16,634 bases of DNA from Caldifarciminota bacterium (GTDB lineage Bacteria; Hydrothermota; Hydrothermia; LBFQ01; DSFT01): NCBI GenBank assembly GCA_025060695.1, contig JANXBH010000022.1, forward strand, positions 1-16,634, written 5' to 3'. Below, in pieces: positions 7,406 to 15,389 of the stretch (its first letter is position 1; each line of letters starts with the position of its first letter). A program made the translations under genes and the position numbers. The notes under the pieces were generated by a model. The model made no database searches. It was given only the letters and a program-made list of their open reading frames with translations, and was not told the DNA's origin.

Positions 7406-8713
7406 ATGAATGTATCTATGCTTATGGACCTATATGAATTGACTATGGCATATAGCTATTTTAAATCAAGTAGAAATGAAATTTCTACATTTGAAGTATT
7501 TATAAGAAACTTGCCAGAGAATAGAAATTTTTTAGTTAGTGCAGGTATTGACGATATTATTGAAATTATCATAAATTTTCGTTTTGAAGAAGACGATATT
7601 AAATACTTAAGAAGTTTAAAAATATTTTCAGAGGATTTTCTTGAGTATTTAAAAAAATTTAAATTCACAGGTGATTTATATGCCATGCCTAATGGACAAA
7701 TTTACTTTCCAAATGAACCTGTAATAAGAATTACAGCACCAAGAATACAAGCACAAATGTTTGAGACCATAGTTTTAAATCAGTTCAATTTCCAATCAAT
7801 GATTGCAAGCAAGTGTGCAAGAATAACTTTAGCAAGTAGAAATATTCCATGTGTTGATTTTTCACCAAGAAGAGACCACGGTATAGATAGTGCAATAAAA
7901 GTAGCAAAAGTAAGCTATATGTGCGGTTTTATAGGAACATCTAATTTACTTGCAGGAAAGCTATACAATATACCTGTTTATGGGACAATGGCACATTCGT
8001 ATATCATGAGCTTTGATAGTGAAGAAGAAGCATTTAGAGAGTTTTTAAAGAGATTTAGTGAACCTGTTCTTTTAATTGATACTTACGACACTATTGAAGG
8101 TGCAAAAAAAGTTATAAAGTTATTAAAGGAAGGATATAGAATAAAGGGTGTGAGAATAGATAGTGGAGATTTGGTAAAGCTATCTAAGGAAGTAAAAAAA
8201 ATTTTTGAAAACGAAGGATTTGGAAATATTAAAATTTTCCTTTCCGGAGACTTAGATGAGTATGTAATTGAAAATATACTAAATGAAGGAGCAGTTGCAG
8301 ACTTCTTTGGTATTGGAACAAAAATGGGGACAAGCTCAGATGCACCATATTTAAATGGAGTATATAAACTTGTAGAGGATGAATATGGTTTTAAAATAAA
8401 AACATCACCACAAAAACTTACGCTTCCTGGGAAAAAGCAAGTATATAGAATTTATGAAAACGGACTTATGAAAGAGGATATAATTGTACTGGAGGATGAC
8501 AAAATAAATGGAGAACCACTATTAAAAAAGTATATAGAAAATGGGAAATTAGTAGAAAGGATAGCACTTGAAAGTTCAAGAAAATTATTCATGGAAAATT
8601 TATTAAAAATACCACCATACCTAAAGAATATAAAAACTCAAGAAATGGTCTACCCTGTAAAAATTAGCAAAAAACTATTAGAAATACAAGAAAGTCTAAT
8701 TAAATCCTTCTAA
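7406..8713 (+). CDS. pncB: Nicotinate phosphoribosyltransferase
   Basis: The 435-aa enzyme joins nicotinate and PRPP to give nicotinate mononucleotide in NAD salvage. Family landmarks are DLYELTM near the N-terminus (8-14), SPRRDHG (153-159), GTMAHSY with His197 (193-199), LIDTYDT (223-229), the PRPP-binding VRIDSGDL (249-256) and FGIGTKMGTS (301-310). A downstream region of about 110 residues completes the usual length. It follows alr by 19 nt on the same strand, but the two pathways are unrelated and it has its own promoter box. Its 3' end overlaps the end of the convergent glycosyltransferase gene by 14 bp, with no room for a terminator between them. Confidence 0.95.
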   Translation: MNVSMLMDLYELTMAYSYFKSSRNEISTFEVFIRNLPENRNFLVSAGIDDIIEIIINFRFEEDDIKYLRSLKIFSEDFLEYLKKFKFTGDLYAMPNGQIYFPNEPVIRITAPRIQAQMFETIVLNQFNFQSMIASKCARITLASRNIPCVDFSPRRDHGIDSAIKVAKVSYMCGFIGTSNLLAGKLYNIPVYGTMAHSYIMSFDSEEEAFREFLKRFSEPVLLIDTYDTIEGAKKVIKLLKEGYRIKGVRIDSGDLVKLSKEVKKIFENEGFGNIKIFLSGDLDEYVIENILNEGAVADFFGIGTKMGTSSDAPYLNGVYKLVEDEYGFKIKTSPQKLTLPGKKQVYRIYENGLMKEDIIVLEDDKINGEPLLKKYIENGKLVERIALESSRKLFMENLLKIPPYLKNIKTQEMVYPVKISKKLLEIQESLIKSF

Positions 8714-9785
8714 AAAATTCCATAAATTCTTTTATAAATCTCTCCTTTGAAAACCTTTCCGCATTCTTTCTTATTTCATACGGGTCAAAATTATTCTCTA
8801 TTTTTTCAAACCTTAATATTCCATCTATTAAACTTTCTTCATCTTGACTATTGAAGAATATTCCCGTTTTATTTTCTATTATAGTCTCAATAACACCACC
8901 TTTTCTATATGCTATTACTGGAGTGCCACAAGCTTGTGATTCAACAGGCAATATACCAAAGTCTTCCTCAGCCATAAATATAAAAGCTTTTGCTTTCTTT
9001 AAGTAATTTTTTAGATTTTCCTGAGTTTGATAACCTAAAATTTCCACATTCTTATTAGAAAGTTTTTTTATTTTTTTCATCTCAGGACCGCTTCCTATTA
9101 CTATAAGTTTTCTATCTTTTAATTTAGAAAATGCCTTAACTATAACATCTATTTTTTTATACGGGACCATCCTACCGATTGTAATATAAAAATCTTCTTT
9201 TTTCGTTTCAACTTCAAATTTTTCTATTTCTACAGGTGGATATATTACATGTGCTGGTTTGTTATATATTTTCTTTATTCTATTTGCAACAAAATTGGAA
9301 TTTGCTATAAAATAATCTATTCTTTGAGCTGAGATATAATCCCAAATTCTAATTTTATGCAAAAAGTAAGCTGAAAGAATTCTAAAAAATAAGTTTATAC
9401 TTTCCATATACTGAAAATATAAGTCCCAAGAGTATCTAATTGGCGTATGGCAATAGCAAATGTGAATTTGATGCGACTGCTTTAAAACACCTTTTATATA
9501 CGAGTGCGAGGAGCTAATTATAATATCGTATTTAGAAAGATTTATTTGTTCAACAATGATTGGATATAAAAAGAAGTAATATCTATATAGTTTTTTTGAA
9601 AAAGGTAGATATTGTGCAAGTGAATGAAATACTTTTCTGTCATTTATTCCTAATTTTTCAATACTTCTTTTATCATATACGATTGTCCAGATATCTGCAT
9701 CTTTGAATATTTCGCAAAGTGCTTTAAATACAACTTCTGAGCCTGCAATATCTATTATCCAGTCGTGAAGGAGAGCAATTTTCAC
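8700..9785 (-). CDS. GT4-family glycosyltransferase
   Basis: This 361-aa cytoplasmic or membrane-associated enzyme has the two-domain GT-B pattern. The N-terminal domain contains LLHDW (5-9), SSSHSYIKG (91-99) and CHTPIRYSWD (112-121), which are typical of WbaZ-like mannosyl/hexosyltransferases. The C-terminal domain has GRMVPYKK (204-211) and the retaining-GT motif E274-x7-E282 in EEDFGILPVE, followed by ACGTPV. It likely adds a hexose to a lipid-linked or envelope polysaccharide, though donor and acceptor are unknown. It starts with GTG in a GTGA overlap with the stop of the upstream thioredoxin-fold gene and is the last gene of the tonB operon. Confidence 0.9.
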   Translation of the reverse strand: MKIALLHDWIIDIAGSEVVFKALCEIFKDADIWTIVYDKRSIEKLGINDRKVFHSLAQYLPFSKKLYRYYFFLYPIIVEQINLSKYDIIISSSHSYIKGVLKQSHQIHICYCHTPIRYSWDLYFQYMESINLFFRILSAYFLHKIRIWDYISAQRIDYFIANSNFVANRIKKIYNKPAHVIYPPVEIEKFEVETKKEDFYITIGRMVPYKKIDVIVKAFSKLKDRKLIVIGSGPEMKKIKKLSNKNVEILGYQTQENLKNYLKKAKAFIFMAEEDFGILPVESQACGTPVIAYRKGGVIETIIENKTGIFFNSQDEESLIDGILRFEKIENNFDPYEIRKNAERFSKERFIKEFMEFFRRI

Positions 9786-10405
9786 CTTATGTATTTAACA
9801 AATTCATCGTATGGCAAATTTCCTTCTACTTTTTGATTATTGATAAAAAATGTTGGTGTAGCTTTTACCTCTCTCTTTAATGCTTCATTAGTTTCATTTA
9901 AAATTACATCTTTATACTTTTGACTATCAAAACACTCCCTAAACTTTATTGTATCTAAATTTAATTCGCTTGCAATTCTTATATAGTTTGCCCTGTTGTA
10001 TGAAAAAGGTCCGGATTTTAAAAATTCTTCAAATAGTCTTTTAGAATAGGACCAATATTTATTCTGTTCGTAAGCACATCTGCTTGCAAGTGCAGGATAA
10101 ATAGACTGAGGTCTAAGTAAAAAAATTTTAGATATAAACTTTAATTTTCCTGTTTTAATATACTCTTCATATAACTTAGGTAGGTTTTCTAAATGAAAGT
10201 TTGCACAATGAGGACAAGTAAAATCAAAGTATTCAACAATTGAATCTTTTGAATTTTCATATCCTAAAGTAGGACTTAAAGCATTCTTTATAATTATATC
10301 GTATTCTCTATAGTTGCTTTTCTTAGCATTGACACTAACAAAAGCAATTATACTAACTACTATTCCTGCTACTATACCAAGAATAATTATGTGTTTTTTT
10401 TTCAT
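9782..10405 (-). CDS. DsbA-like extracytoplasmic thioredoxin-fold protein
   Basis: The 207-aa protein has a lysine-rich N-terminus and a single hydrophobic helix (about 5-25) that is either a membrane anchor or a signal peptide. A DsbA/DsbG-type thioredoxin fold follows. The redox motif is CPHC (64-67) in FDFTCPHCANF, and the cis-proline loop is KATPTFF with Pro184. CPHC is the motif of E. coli DsbA, suggesting an oxidase or isomerase of disulfides outside the cytoplasm. Cys110 and Cys159 are additional. It begins 3 nt after the tonB stop with no clear Shine-Dalgarno, and its stop overlaps the glycosyltransferase start. No DsbB or VKOR partner is in the window. Confidence 0.88.
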   Translation of the reverse strand: MKKKHIIILGIVAGIVVSIIAFVSVNAKKSNYREYDIIIKNALSPTLGYENSKDSIVEYFDFTCPHCANFHLENLPKLYEEYIKTGKLKFISKIFLLRPQSIYPALASRCAYEQNKYWSYSKRLFEEFLKSGPFSYNRANYIRIASELNLDTIKFRECFDSQKYKDVILNETNEALKREVKATPTFFINNQKVEGNLPYDEFVKYIR

Positions 10406-10408
10406 TTT

Positions 10409-11230
10409 TTAACTTTGTAATTTAAATGCAAATGGTATTATTACCTTTACCTTAACTTTTTTATCTTTCATCATTCCGGGTTTAAATTTATAACCATAAG
10501 CTGCTTTTAAGGCGGCTTCATCAAAAACTTTATTGGAACTATTAATGACTTCCGCATGAATTACATTACCACTCTCATCAACTATTACAGCTACTGTAAC
10601 TCTTCCTTCAATACCTGCCTTTCTTGCAACTTCTGGATACTCAGGCAATACAGTTTTGACAGGCTCTGGTTTAACTTCTACTTTAAAAAAGTCATAGTAT
10701 TCGCCTATACCACCCCCTCCCCCACCTGTAATAGCAGGTAAAGCTTCAGTAGAAAGTAAATCACTAATATCTCTTTGATTCGTTATTCCAACTATTACAT
10801 CTGCGTTTTCATCAGTAGTCTCATCAAATTTTGCTTGACTCTCTAAATTCTTCAATATATCCTCTTCATTTATTTTAGCATTTTGTTGTTCTGGCTGAAT
10901 CGTCTTTTGTTTCATAAGCTCCTTTAGTATATCTTGCTTGATTTCTTTTCTTTGCTCTTGCTGAATAGGTTGTATCATTTCAATTGGTTTTCTATTTAGA
11001 AAGTCGGACTTTTCCTCTAATAGTTTTATTTCTTTTAATCTTGCCTCTTCAATAGCTCTTTTGACAACTTTGCTTCCAAAGAATAAACCAATTACTAAGT
11101 GAAATATTAATGCTACAAAAAGTAATACAATAATTCTTCTTTTTGTCCCCTTTTCCTCTTCCCACTCAGGAATTACTACTTTTCTTTTTCCTACTATTAT
11201 AATCTCCCCTTTAACATTCTTTTTTTCCAT
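10409..11230 (-). CDS. tonB: TonB-family energy transducer
   Basis: The 273-aa protein has a cytoplasmic N-terminus of about 31 residues, one transmembrane helix (about 32-51), a long charged, Gln/Glu-rich periplasmic spacer, a run of six glycines (169-174), and a C-terminal TonB domain. The latter has LPEYPEVARKAGIEG (195-209), VIVDESGNV, FDEAALKAA and the end motif IIPFAF. TonB proteins transmit proton-motive force from ExbB/ExbD to outer-membrane receptors, hence the inference of a diderm cell. I chose the ATG at 11230 over an in-frame GTG at 11239 because that GTG lies inside the Shine-Dalgarno. The spacer lacks a long Pro-rich stretch. ExbB/ExbD and receptors are not nearby. First gene of an operon with the DsbA-like and glycosyltransferase genes. 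Confidence 0.9.
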   Translation of the reverse strand: MEKKNVKGEIIIVGKRKVVIPEWEEEKGTKRRIIVLLFVALIFHLVIGLFFGSKVVKRAIEEARLKEIKLLEEKSDFLNRKPIEMIQPIQQEQRKEIKQDILKELMKQKTIQPEQQNAKINEEDILKNLESQAKFDETTDENADVIVGITNQRDISDLLSTEALPAITGGGGGGIGEYYDFFKVEVKPEPVKTVLPEYPEVARKAGIEGRVTVAVIVDESGNVIHAEVINSSNKVFDEAALKAAYGYKFKPGMMKDKKVKVKVIIPFAFKLQS

Positions 11231-11235
11231 ACTTA

Positions 11236-11246
11236 TCACCTCCTTT
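11236..11246 (-). promoter_or_regulatory. Strong Shine-Dalgarno of tonB
   Basis: The minus strand reads AAAGGAGGTGA followed by TAAGT and ATG, a near-perfect match to the 16S 3' end at ideal spacing. It is the only such site seen before a gene in this window, and it fixes the tonB start at 11230. Confidence 0.85.
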
Positions 11247-11257
11247 TAAGGCTCTCA

Positions 11258-11289
11258 AAATTTTAAAGCATTAACTATAAGATTTTCAA
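11258..11289 (-). promoter_or_regulatory. tonB promoter (-35 TTGAAA, -10 box TTTAAAATTT)
   Basis: On the minus strand TTGAAA (11284-11289) is followed after 16 bp by the octamer TTTAAAAT (11260-11267), i.e. 18 bp to TAAAAT. The box ends 27 nt before the ATG, so the transcript would carry a leader of roughly 20 nt holding the Shine-Dalgarno. The whole promoter lies in the 128-bp-plus gap between the Memo gene end and tonB. The rest of that gap (11290-11367) shows only weak AT-rich inverted repeats. Confidence 0.6.
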
Positions 11290-11367
11290 ATTATAAAAAA
11301 GCTTTTTGAAAAGTTAATGAACAGGTGTAATAATTTTCCTTAAGGGACTTAAAGCTCTAAATAGGTT

Positions 11368-12510
11368 TTAGATATAAAAACCAACAGAGCAATAGCTAAC
11401 ACCAGAGTCAGTTAAGCTTTCATAATAATTCCTATAGTCAATTAGTTTTCCCTTACTTGTTCCAATCATCTTTAAAACTTCTAAAAATACATAGTTCGTA
11501 AACTGTCCATCTATTCTAGTTTGATTTTCACACTTACTTAAAAAGTCAAATGCTTCATCATTCTTTAGATTAGACAGCATATCAATATACATTAAATCTA
11601 CCTCTTTTGTATCAAAATAGAATTTATCTCCGAACTTCTTTCCAACATGACTTAAATCTATACTTGATATAAAAAATATTTCATCCTTATATGGTTCTAT
11701 TGCTTTGTATATTCTCTCAGATATTATCTTTAAATCGTCCTTCTTATTTGTATAGGCAATGATTGATGGAATTATTGTTATATCTTCTAAGAAACTATCA
11801 AGAAATATTATGGGAAATTCCACTGAATGCTCGTTTCTATATGCAAGCACATCGTAGTCTATTTCATAGCCAAATTGTCTTTGTATTTTTTCTAATATTT
11901 CTTTGTTTACCCTCACTATTTTATCAGTATAGTAATCTCTTGGAAAGATTGAGAAAGGTGTAAGGTGCAAGCTATGAGCAACACCAAATATAAAAAATAT
12001 CCTTCTTTTAGTTTTTTTAATTTTTGCATATGTTTTTAAATATAAATCCATAGCAATTTTTACGTCAATGTGTGGAACTATTAAACCTATAAGGTTTTCC
12101 TCAGTTTCATCAGTTAGATTTTCCTTAATAAAATTCTTTAACTGAGTTATATTTTCAACAAGCGTTATTTTCTTATATTCTAAATTTAAAAGTTTTTTCC
12201 TCTCTTCCTCTACTTTATTTATAAATCTTTCATTGTAAAAAAGATAGTATTCATCCATCATTTTTATGAAGTCTACTATTTCTTGCTCTGAAAGTAAAAT
12301 GTTTGTTATTTTAAAAAATTCCGTTTTTACTTCATCTATTGTTCTATTTCCATTAAATAGAGAAAGAAGAATTATGGCATATTGTGTAAAGAAAAGGTCA
12401 TCAAAGAATCCAAATGGATCTCTTACAATAAAACCGTCCTCAATCTCTTCAAACTCAAAGTGCCTAGTCCTTAATTTTATATTCTTAAAATCAAACTTAG
12501 AAAAATCCAT
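11368..12510 (-). CDS. Memo-family protein (AmmeMemoRadiSam protein B) with N-terminal PqqD-like domain
   Basis: The 380-aa protein has two parts. Residues about 15-95 look like a small PqqD-like/winged-helix domain (GFIVRDPFGFF, then NGNRTIDEVKTEF). Residues about 140-380 are a Memo domain of the extradiol-dioxygenase-like fold. Candidate metal ligands are His147 (VPHID), His179 (GVAHS) and His288 (SIDLSHVG), with Cys327 as a possible fourth. The conserved EHSVEFPIIFL is at 227-237. In many prokaryotes Memo clusters with an AMMECR1 protein and a radical SAM enzyme; neither is here. The biochemical role of the family is unsettled. Its start lies inside the 3' end of the 70-aa gene (34-nt overlap), without Shine-Dalgarno or promoter box, so translation is probably coupled in the gyrB operon. 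Confidence 0.82.
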   Translation of the reverse strand: MDFSKFDFKNIKLRTRHFEFEEIEDGFIVRDPFGFFDDLFFTQYAIILLSLFNGNRTIDEVKTEFFKITNILLSEQEIVDFIKMMDEYYLFYNERFINKVEEERKKLLNLEYKKITLVENITQLKNFIKENLTDETEENLIGLIVPHIDVKIAMDLYLKTYAKIKKTKRRIFFIFGVAHSLHLTPFSIFPRDYYTDKIVRVNKEILEKIQRQFGYEIDYDVLAYRNEHSVEFPIIFLDSFLEDITIIPSIIAYTNKKDDLKIISERIYKAIEPYKDEIFFISSIDLSHVGKKFGDKFYFDTKEVDLMYIDMLSNLKNDEAFDFLSKCENQTRIDGQFTNYVFLEVLKMIGTSKGKLIDYRNYYESLTDSGVSYCSVGFYI

Positions 12511-12689
12511 ATCAAAACCAAGCTTAGCATAATGTTAATTATTAATAATAATAGACAAAAAACAAGCTGAAATTTAATTCTTGGACCTTGAAAAAGCATG
12601 TATTTAAAATATAAACTATTAATCTTTTCAAAGTTATTGTAAACTTCCTTCATACTTTGCTTTATTTCAATTAAACCTTTTATATTCAT
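12477..12689 (-). CDS. Small single-pass membrane protein of unknown function
   Basis: The gene encodes 70 residues: a polar N-terminal half of about 38 residues, predicted helical, then one very hydrophobic helix (about 41-68) running to the C-terminus. I recognise no family. Reality is supported by context: its ATG overlaps the gyrB stop in ATGA, it is in the same operon and orientation, and it fills what would otherwise be a 175-bp gap between gyrB and the Memo gene. Its last 34 nt overlap the Memo start in another frame. A tail-anchored topology is plausible. A chance ORF in AT-rich DNA is the alternative. Confidence 0.6.
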   Translation of the reverse strand: MNIKGLIEIKQSMKEVYNNFEKINSLYFKYMLFQGPRIKFQLVFCLLLLIINIMLSLVLIWIFLSLILRI

Positions 12690-14587
12690 ATGTCTAAGTC
12701 TTTAATACTTAATGCATATTTTTCAATAAATTCTTTTCTTGGTGCAACATCGAGTCCCATACATACTGAAAGCCACCTTTCCGCCTGAGCTGCATCTTCA
12801 ACCGTAACTCTTTTTAATATCCTTGTCTCTGGATTCATAGTAGTTTCCCATAATTGTTCAGGGTTCATCTCTCCAAGACCTTTATATCTTTGAATAATAA
12901 CATTATCGTCCTTAAACTCCTTTAGAATTTTGTGCAATTCTTCGTCAGAATATGCATATTTTATAGTTTTTGCTTTTTGTATTCTATATAGTGGAGGTTG
13001 TGCTATATATAACATCCCTGCTTCTATGAGATTATAGAAGTATCTATAAAATAATGTTAAAAGAAGAGTTCTAATATGTGCCCCGTCAATGTCTGCATCT
13101 GTCATTATAATAATTTTTCCATATCTTGATTCCTCAGGTTTACAACTGTCCTTTATACCGCATCCAATTGCAGAAATTATGGATCTTAACTCTTCGTTAT
13201 CCAATGCCTTATCTAATCCCTTCTTTTCTACATTAAGGATTTTTCCTTTCAGTGGAAGTATTGCTTGAAATTCTCTATTTCTTCCTTGTTTTGCAGAACC
13301 ACCTGCACTTTCACCCTCCACTATAAACAATTCGGAAATCTCCTTTTCTTTCGTTATGCAGTCCGCAAGCTTTCCCGGAAGAACATCACTTTCTATGAAA
13401 TTTTTTCTTCTTACTGCTTCTCTTGCTTTTCTTGCAGCAAGTCTTGCTCTTTGATTTTCAAGAGCTTTTTCTATAATAATTTGGGCAATTTTTGGATTTT
13501 CTTCTAACCACCTTGAAAATCTTTCATAAAATTCTTTTTCAATAAAACTTTTTACACTATCATTTGCGAGTTTTATTTTAGTTTGACCTTCAAATATAGG
13601 GTTAGATAGTTTTGCATGAATAATTGCAGTTAATCCTTCTCTTACATCATCTCCTTGAAGTGGTTCTTTTTTTATTAAATTCATCTTTCTTCCAATATCG
13701 TTTATTGACCTTGTTAATGATGACTTAAAGCCCGTAACGTGCGTTCCTCCTTCTTTAGTATTTACAGTGTTGACAAATGAAACTATAACTTCATCGTAGC
13801 TATCGTTATAACAAAGAGCTATCTCAACTTCCATAAATTCACTGCTATTAGAAATAAAAGTAGTTAAAAATATTGGTGTTATATGTTTTCTTGTAATATC
13901 CAAGTATTTTATAAAGTCCTTCAGACCTTCAGGACTATGGAATACTTGCTTTTTATTAGTTATTTCATCTACTAATTCTATTCTTACTTGTGGTACTAAG
14001 AATGAAATTTCTCTTAGTCTATCCGCTAAGTATTCGTAATCAAATTCTAACTTTGGATATTCTGTAAAGATTTCTGGATCAGGTTTAAACCTTACAATAG
14101 TTCCTGTATCTTTTGCATCTGATATTACCTTTAAATCTTCAACTTTTTTGCCTTTTGAGAATTTTATTTTATAAGTTTTATTGTTCCTCTTTACTAATAC
14201 ATCTGTCCATTCTGAAAGAGCATTTACTACACTCGCACCAACCCCATGCAATCCACCTGATATTTTATATACGCTATTTTCAAATTTCCCACCCGCATGA
14301 AGCTCCATAAATACTACTTCAATAGCAGGAGTGTTAGTCTCAGGATGTATATCAACAGGAATACCTCTTCCATTATCCTCTACTGATATACTCCCATCTT
14401 TATGTATGGTAATTTTTACATAGTTTGCATATCTTGCTAATACTTCATCTATTGCATTGTCTATAATTTCAAATGCTAAATGATGAAAACCCTTCTTCCC
14501 AACATCCCCTATATACATCGCAGGTCTTTTCCTAACTCCCTCAAGACCCTTTAAACGCTTTATACTTTCTGCGGTATATTCAAACAT
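12686..14587 (-). CDS. gyrB: DNA gyrase subunit B
   Basis: The 633-aa type IIA topoisomerase ATPase subunit is complete. The GHKL ATPase domain shows IIDNAIDE (41-48), EDNGRGIP (70-77) and GGLHGVG (111-117), and the transducer has the switch-lysine loop EGQTK (333-337). The Toprim domain has EGES (424-427) and DADIDGAHI (497-505), and the tail has QRYKGLGEMNPEQLWETTM. With GyrA it supercoils DNA using ATP. The ATG at 14587 is chosen because MFEYTAESIKRLKGLEGVRKRP matches the family N-terminus and a promoter box ends 5 nt upstream; an in-frame TTG at 14614 would add nine unrelated residues. ParE is an alternative that motifs alone cannot fully exclude, but no parC is present and GyrB is the default. 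It leads an operon with the 70-aa and Memo genes. Confidence 0.94.
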   Translation of the reverse strand: MFEYTAESIKRLKGLEGVRKRPAMYIGDVGKKGFHHLAFEIIDNAIDEVLARYANYVKITIHKDGSISVEDNGRGIPVDIHPETNTPAIEVVFMELHAGGKFENSVYKISGGLHGVGASVVNALSEWTDVLVKRNNKTYKIKFSKGKKVEDLKVISDAKDTGTIVRFKPDPEIFTEYPKLEFDYEYLADRLREISFLVPQVRIELVDEITNKKQVFHSPEGLKDFIKYLDITRKHITPIFLTTFISNSSEFMEVEIALCYNDSYDEVIVSFVNTVNTKEGGTHVTGFKSSLTRSINDIGRKMNLIKKEPLQGDDVREGLTAIIHAKLSNPIFEGQTKIKLANDSVKSFIEKEFYERFSRWLEENPKIAQIIIEKALENQRARLAARKAREAVRRKNFIESDVLPGKLADCITKEKEISELFIVEGESAGGSAKQGRNREFQAILPLKGKILNVEKKGLDKALDNEELRSIISAIGCGIKDSCKPEESRYGKIIIMTDADIDGAHIRTLLLTLFYRYFYNLIEAGMLYIAQPPLYRIQKAKTIKYAYSDEELHKILKEFKDDNVIIQRYKGLGEMNPEQLWETTMNPETRILKRVTVEDAAQAERWLSVCMGLDVAPRKEFIEKYALSIKDLDI

Positions 14588-14592
14588 TTCTA

Positions 14593-14602
14593 TAATTTTA
14601 AA
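14593..14602 (-). promoter_or_regulatory. -10-like box of gyrB
   Basis: The minus strand reads ATTTAAAATTA, ending 5 nt before the ATG at 14587. It differs from the other boxes at the first and last base. No -35 consensus is seen at normal distance; TTGTCA (14635-14640, minus) is about 30 bp away. There is no Shine-Dalgarno. Confidence 0.5.
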
Positions 14603-15152
14603 TCCTAATCTCAAAAAGAAGTTTTTACTTAATTTGACAAATTTAATATTGACAATTTAGAAAAATAAATAACTGTTTACCAATAACTTAGACTTTTATA
14701 AAGCTTAAAAATATCATTTTTACGAAAAAATTTTTATTTCATTCAATTTTAAATTGTCATTTTAGGAACATTATTTTTTATTGATTTACAACAATTTAAC
14801 ATAGATAATTCCAACTGCTTAATTAATCACTTTAAAATAAAACTCTATTACTTTGAAGTTTTTCTAATTTGTCAATATTTCTCAATCTCTATTTGCAATC
14901 AACTTTAAATTAAATATCCAATTTAAACAAGAATTTTATCAATAATACCTAATTCGACACGATATTATAAAATAGTTTCTATCTCCATTTGCTGGATGTC
15001 CATTGAAATATGAAACTTTTGTTAAATTTTTAATTTGTATAAATTAAAGCTAATAAAGAATACACCTTAATTAGACCTCTTTCGGGAACCTACTTTCAAA
15101 ATTTAACTAAAAATAAAAAATTAAAACAAAATGTATATCTCTAACTATGACC

Positions 15153-15234
15153 AGTAAATGATTTTATGATTTTTTTAAAGATAAAAATTTTCGGTTTTTT
15201 CTATTTTAGTAAACTATTGATAGTAAATGATTTT
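15153..15234 (+). repeat. 13-bp direct repeat pair in the leader-side region
   Basis: AGTAAATGATTTT occurs at 15153-15165 and again at 15222-15234, 69 bp apart start to start. A shorter relative, TAGTAAACTATTG, lies at 15208-15220. The pair could be a binding site for a leader protein, or chance in AT-rich DNA. Confidence 0.45.
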
Positions 15235-15238
15235 TATT

Positions 15239-15268
15239 TTGAAATTTGACAATTTATAAATATAAAAT
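15239..15268 (+). promoter_or_regulatory. Candidate promoter of the CRISPR precursor transcript
   Basis: TTGAAA (15239-15244) is followed after 16 bp by TATAAAAT (15261-15268), exactly the spacing seen at the tonB promoter. Transcription would start near 15275 and run through about 130 nt of leader into the array, in the direction expected from the repeat. A second TTGACA at 15246 is too close to be the -35. Confidence 0.5.
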
Positions 15269-15389
15269 TCTTCATTTGAGGAGGGTGGGGGGAGATTTCC
15301 GAAAATAGAAGTTGAAAAATTGAAATTTTGTACTTTAAACTTTTAGAACTTAAACATCTTGCTGTATGGATGTTAGTTAAAGGTTAAAG

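Noticed and set aside
11231-11239. tonB start at the in-frame GTG, 11239
   Set aside because: That GTG is part of the Shine-Dalgarno AGGAGGTGA that is ideally placed for the ATG at 11230.
11290-11367. Possible terminator after the Memo gene (TTAAG-TCC-CTTAA and AAAAAGCTTTTT inverted repeats)
   Set aside because: The stems are short and AT-rich, without a well-placed U-tract; not enough to call a terminator.
13265-13507. 80-codon plus-strand frame within gyrB, and similar frames opposite other genes
   Set aside because: These are shadows antisense to well-supported conserved genes, with no recognisable domain or start signal.
14588-14614. Longer gyrB beginning at TTG 14614
   Set aside because: The nine extra residues do not match the family, and the promoter box would lie inside the coding sequence.
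14603-15240. Possible replication origin beside gyrB
   Set aside because: The region is AT-rich, but I see no cluster of TTATNCACA-type DnaA boxes and no dnaA or dnaN nearby.
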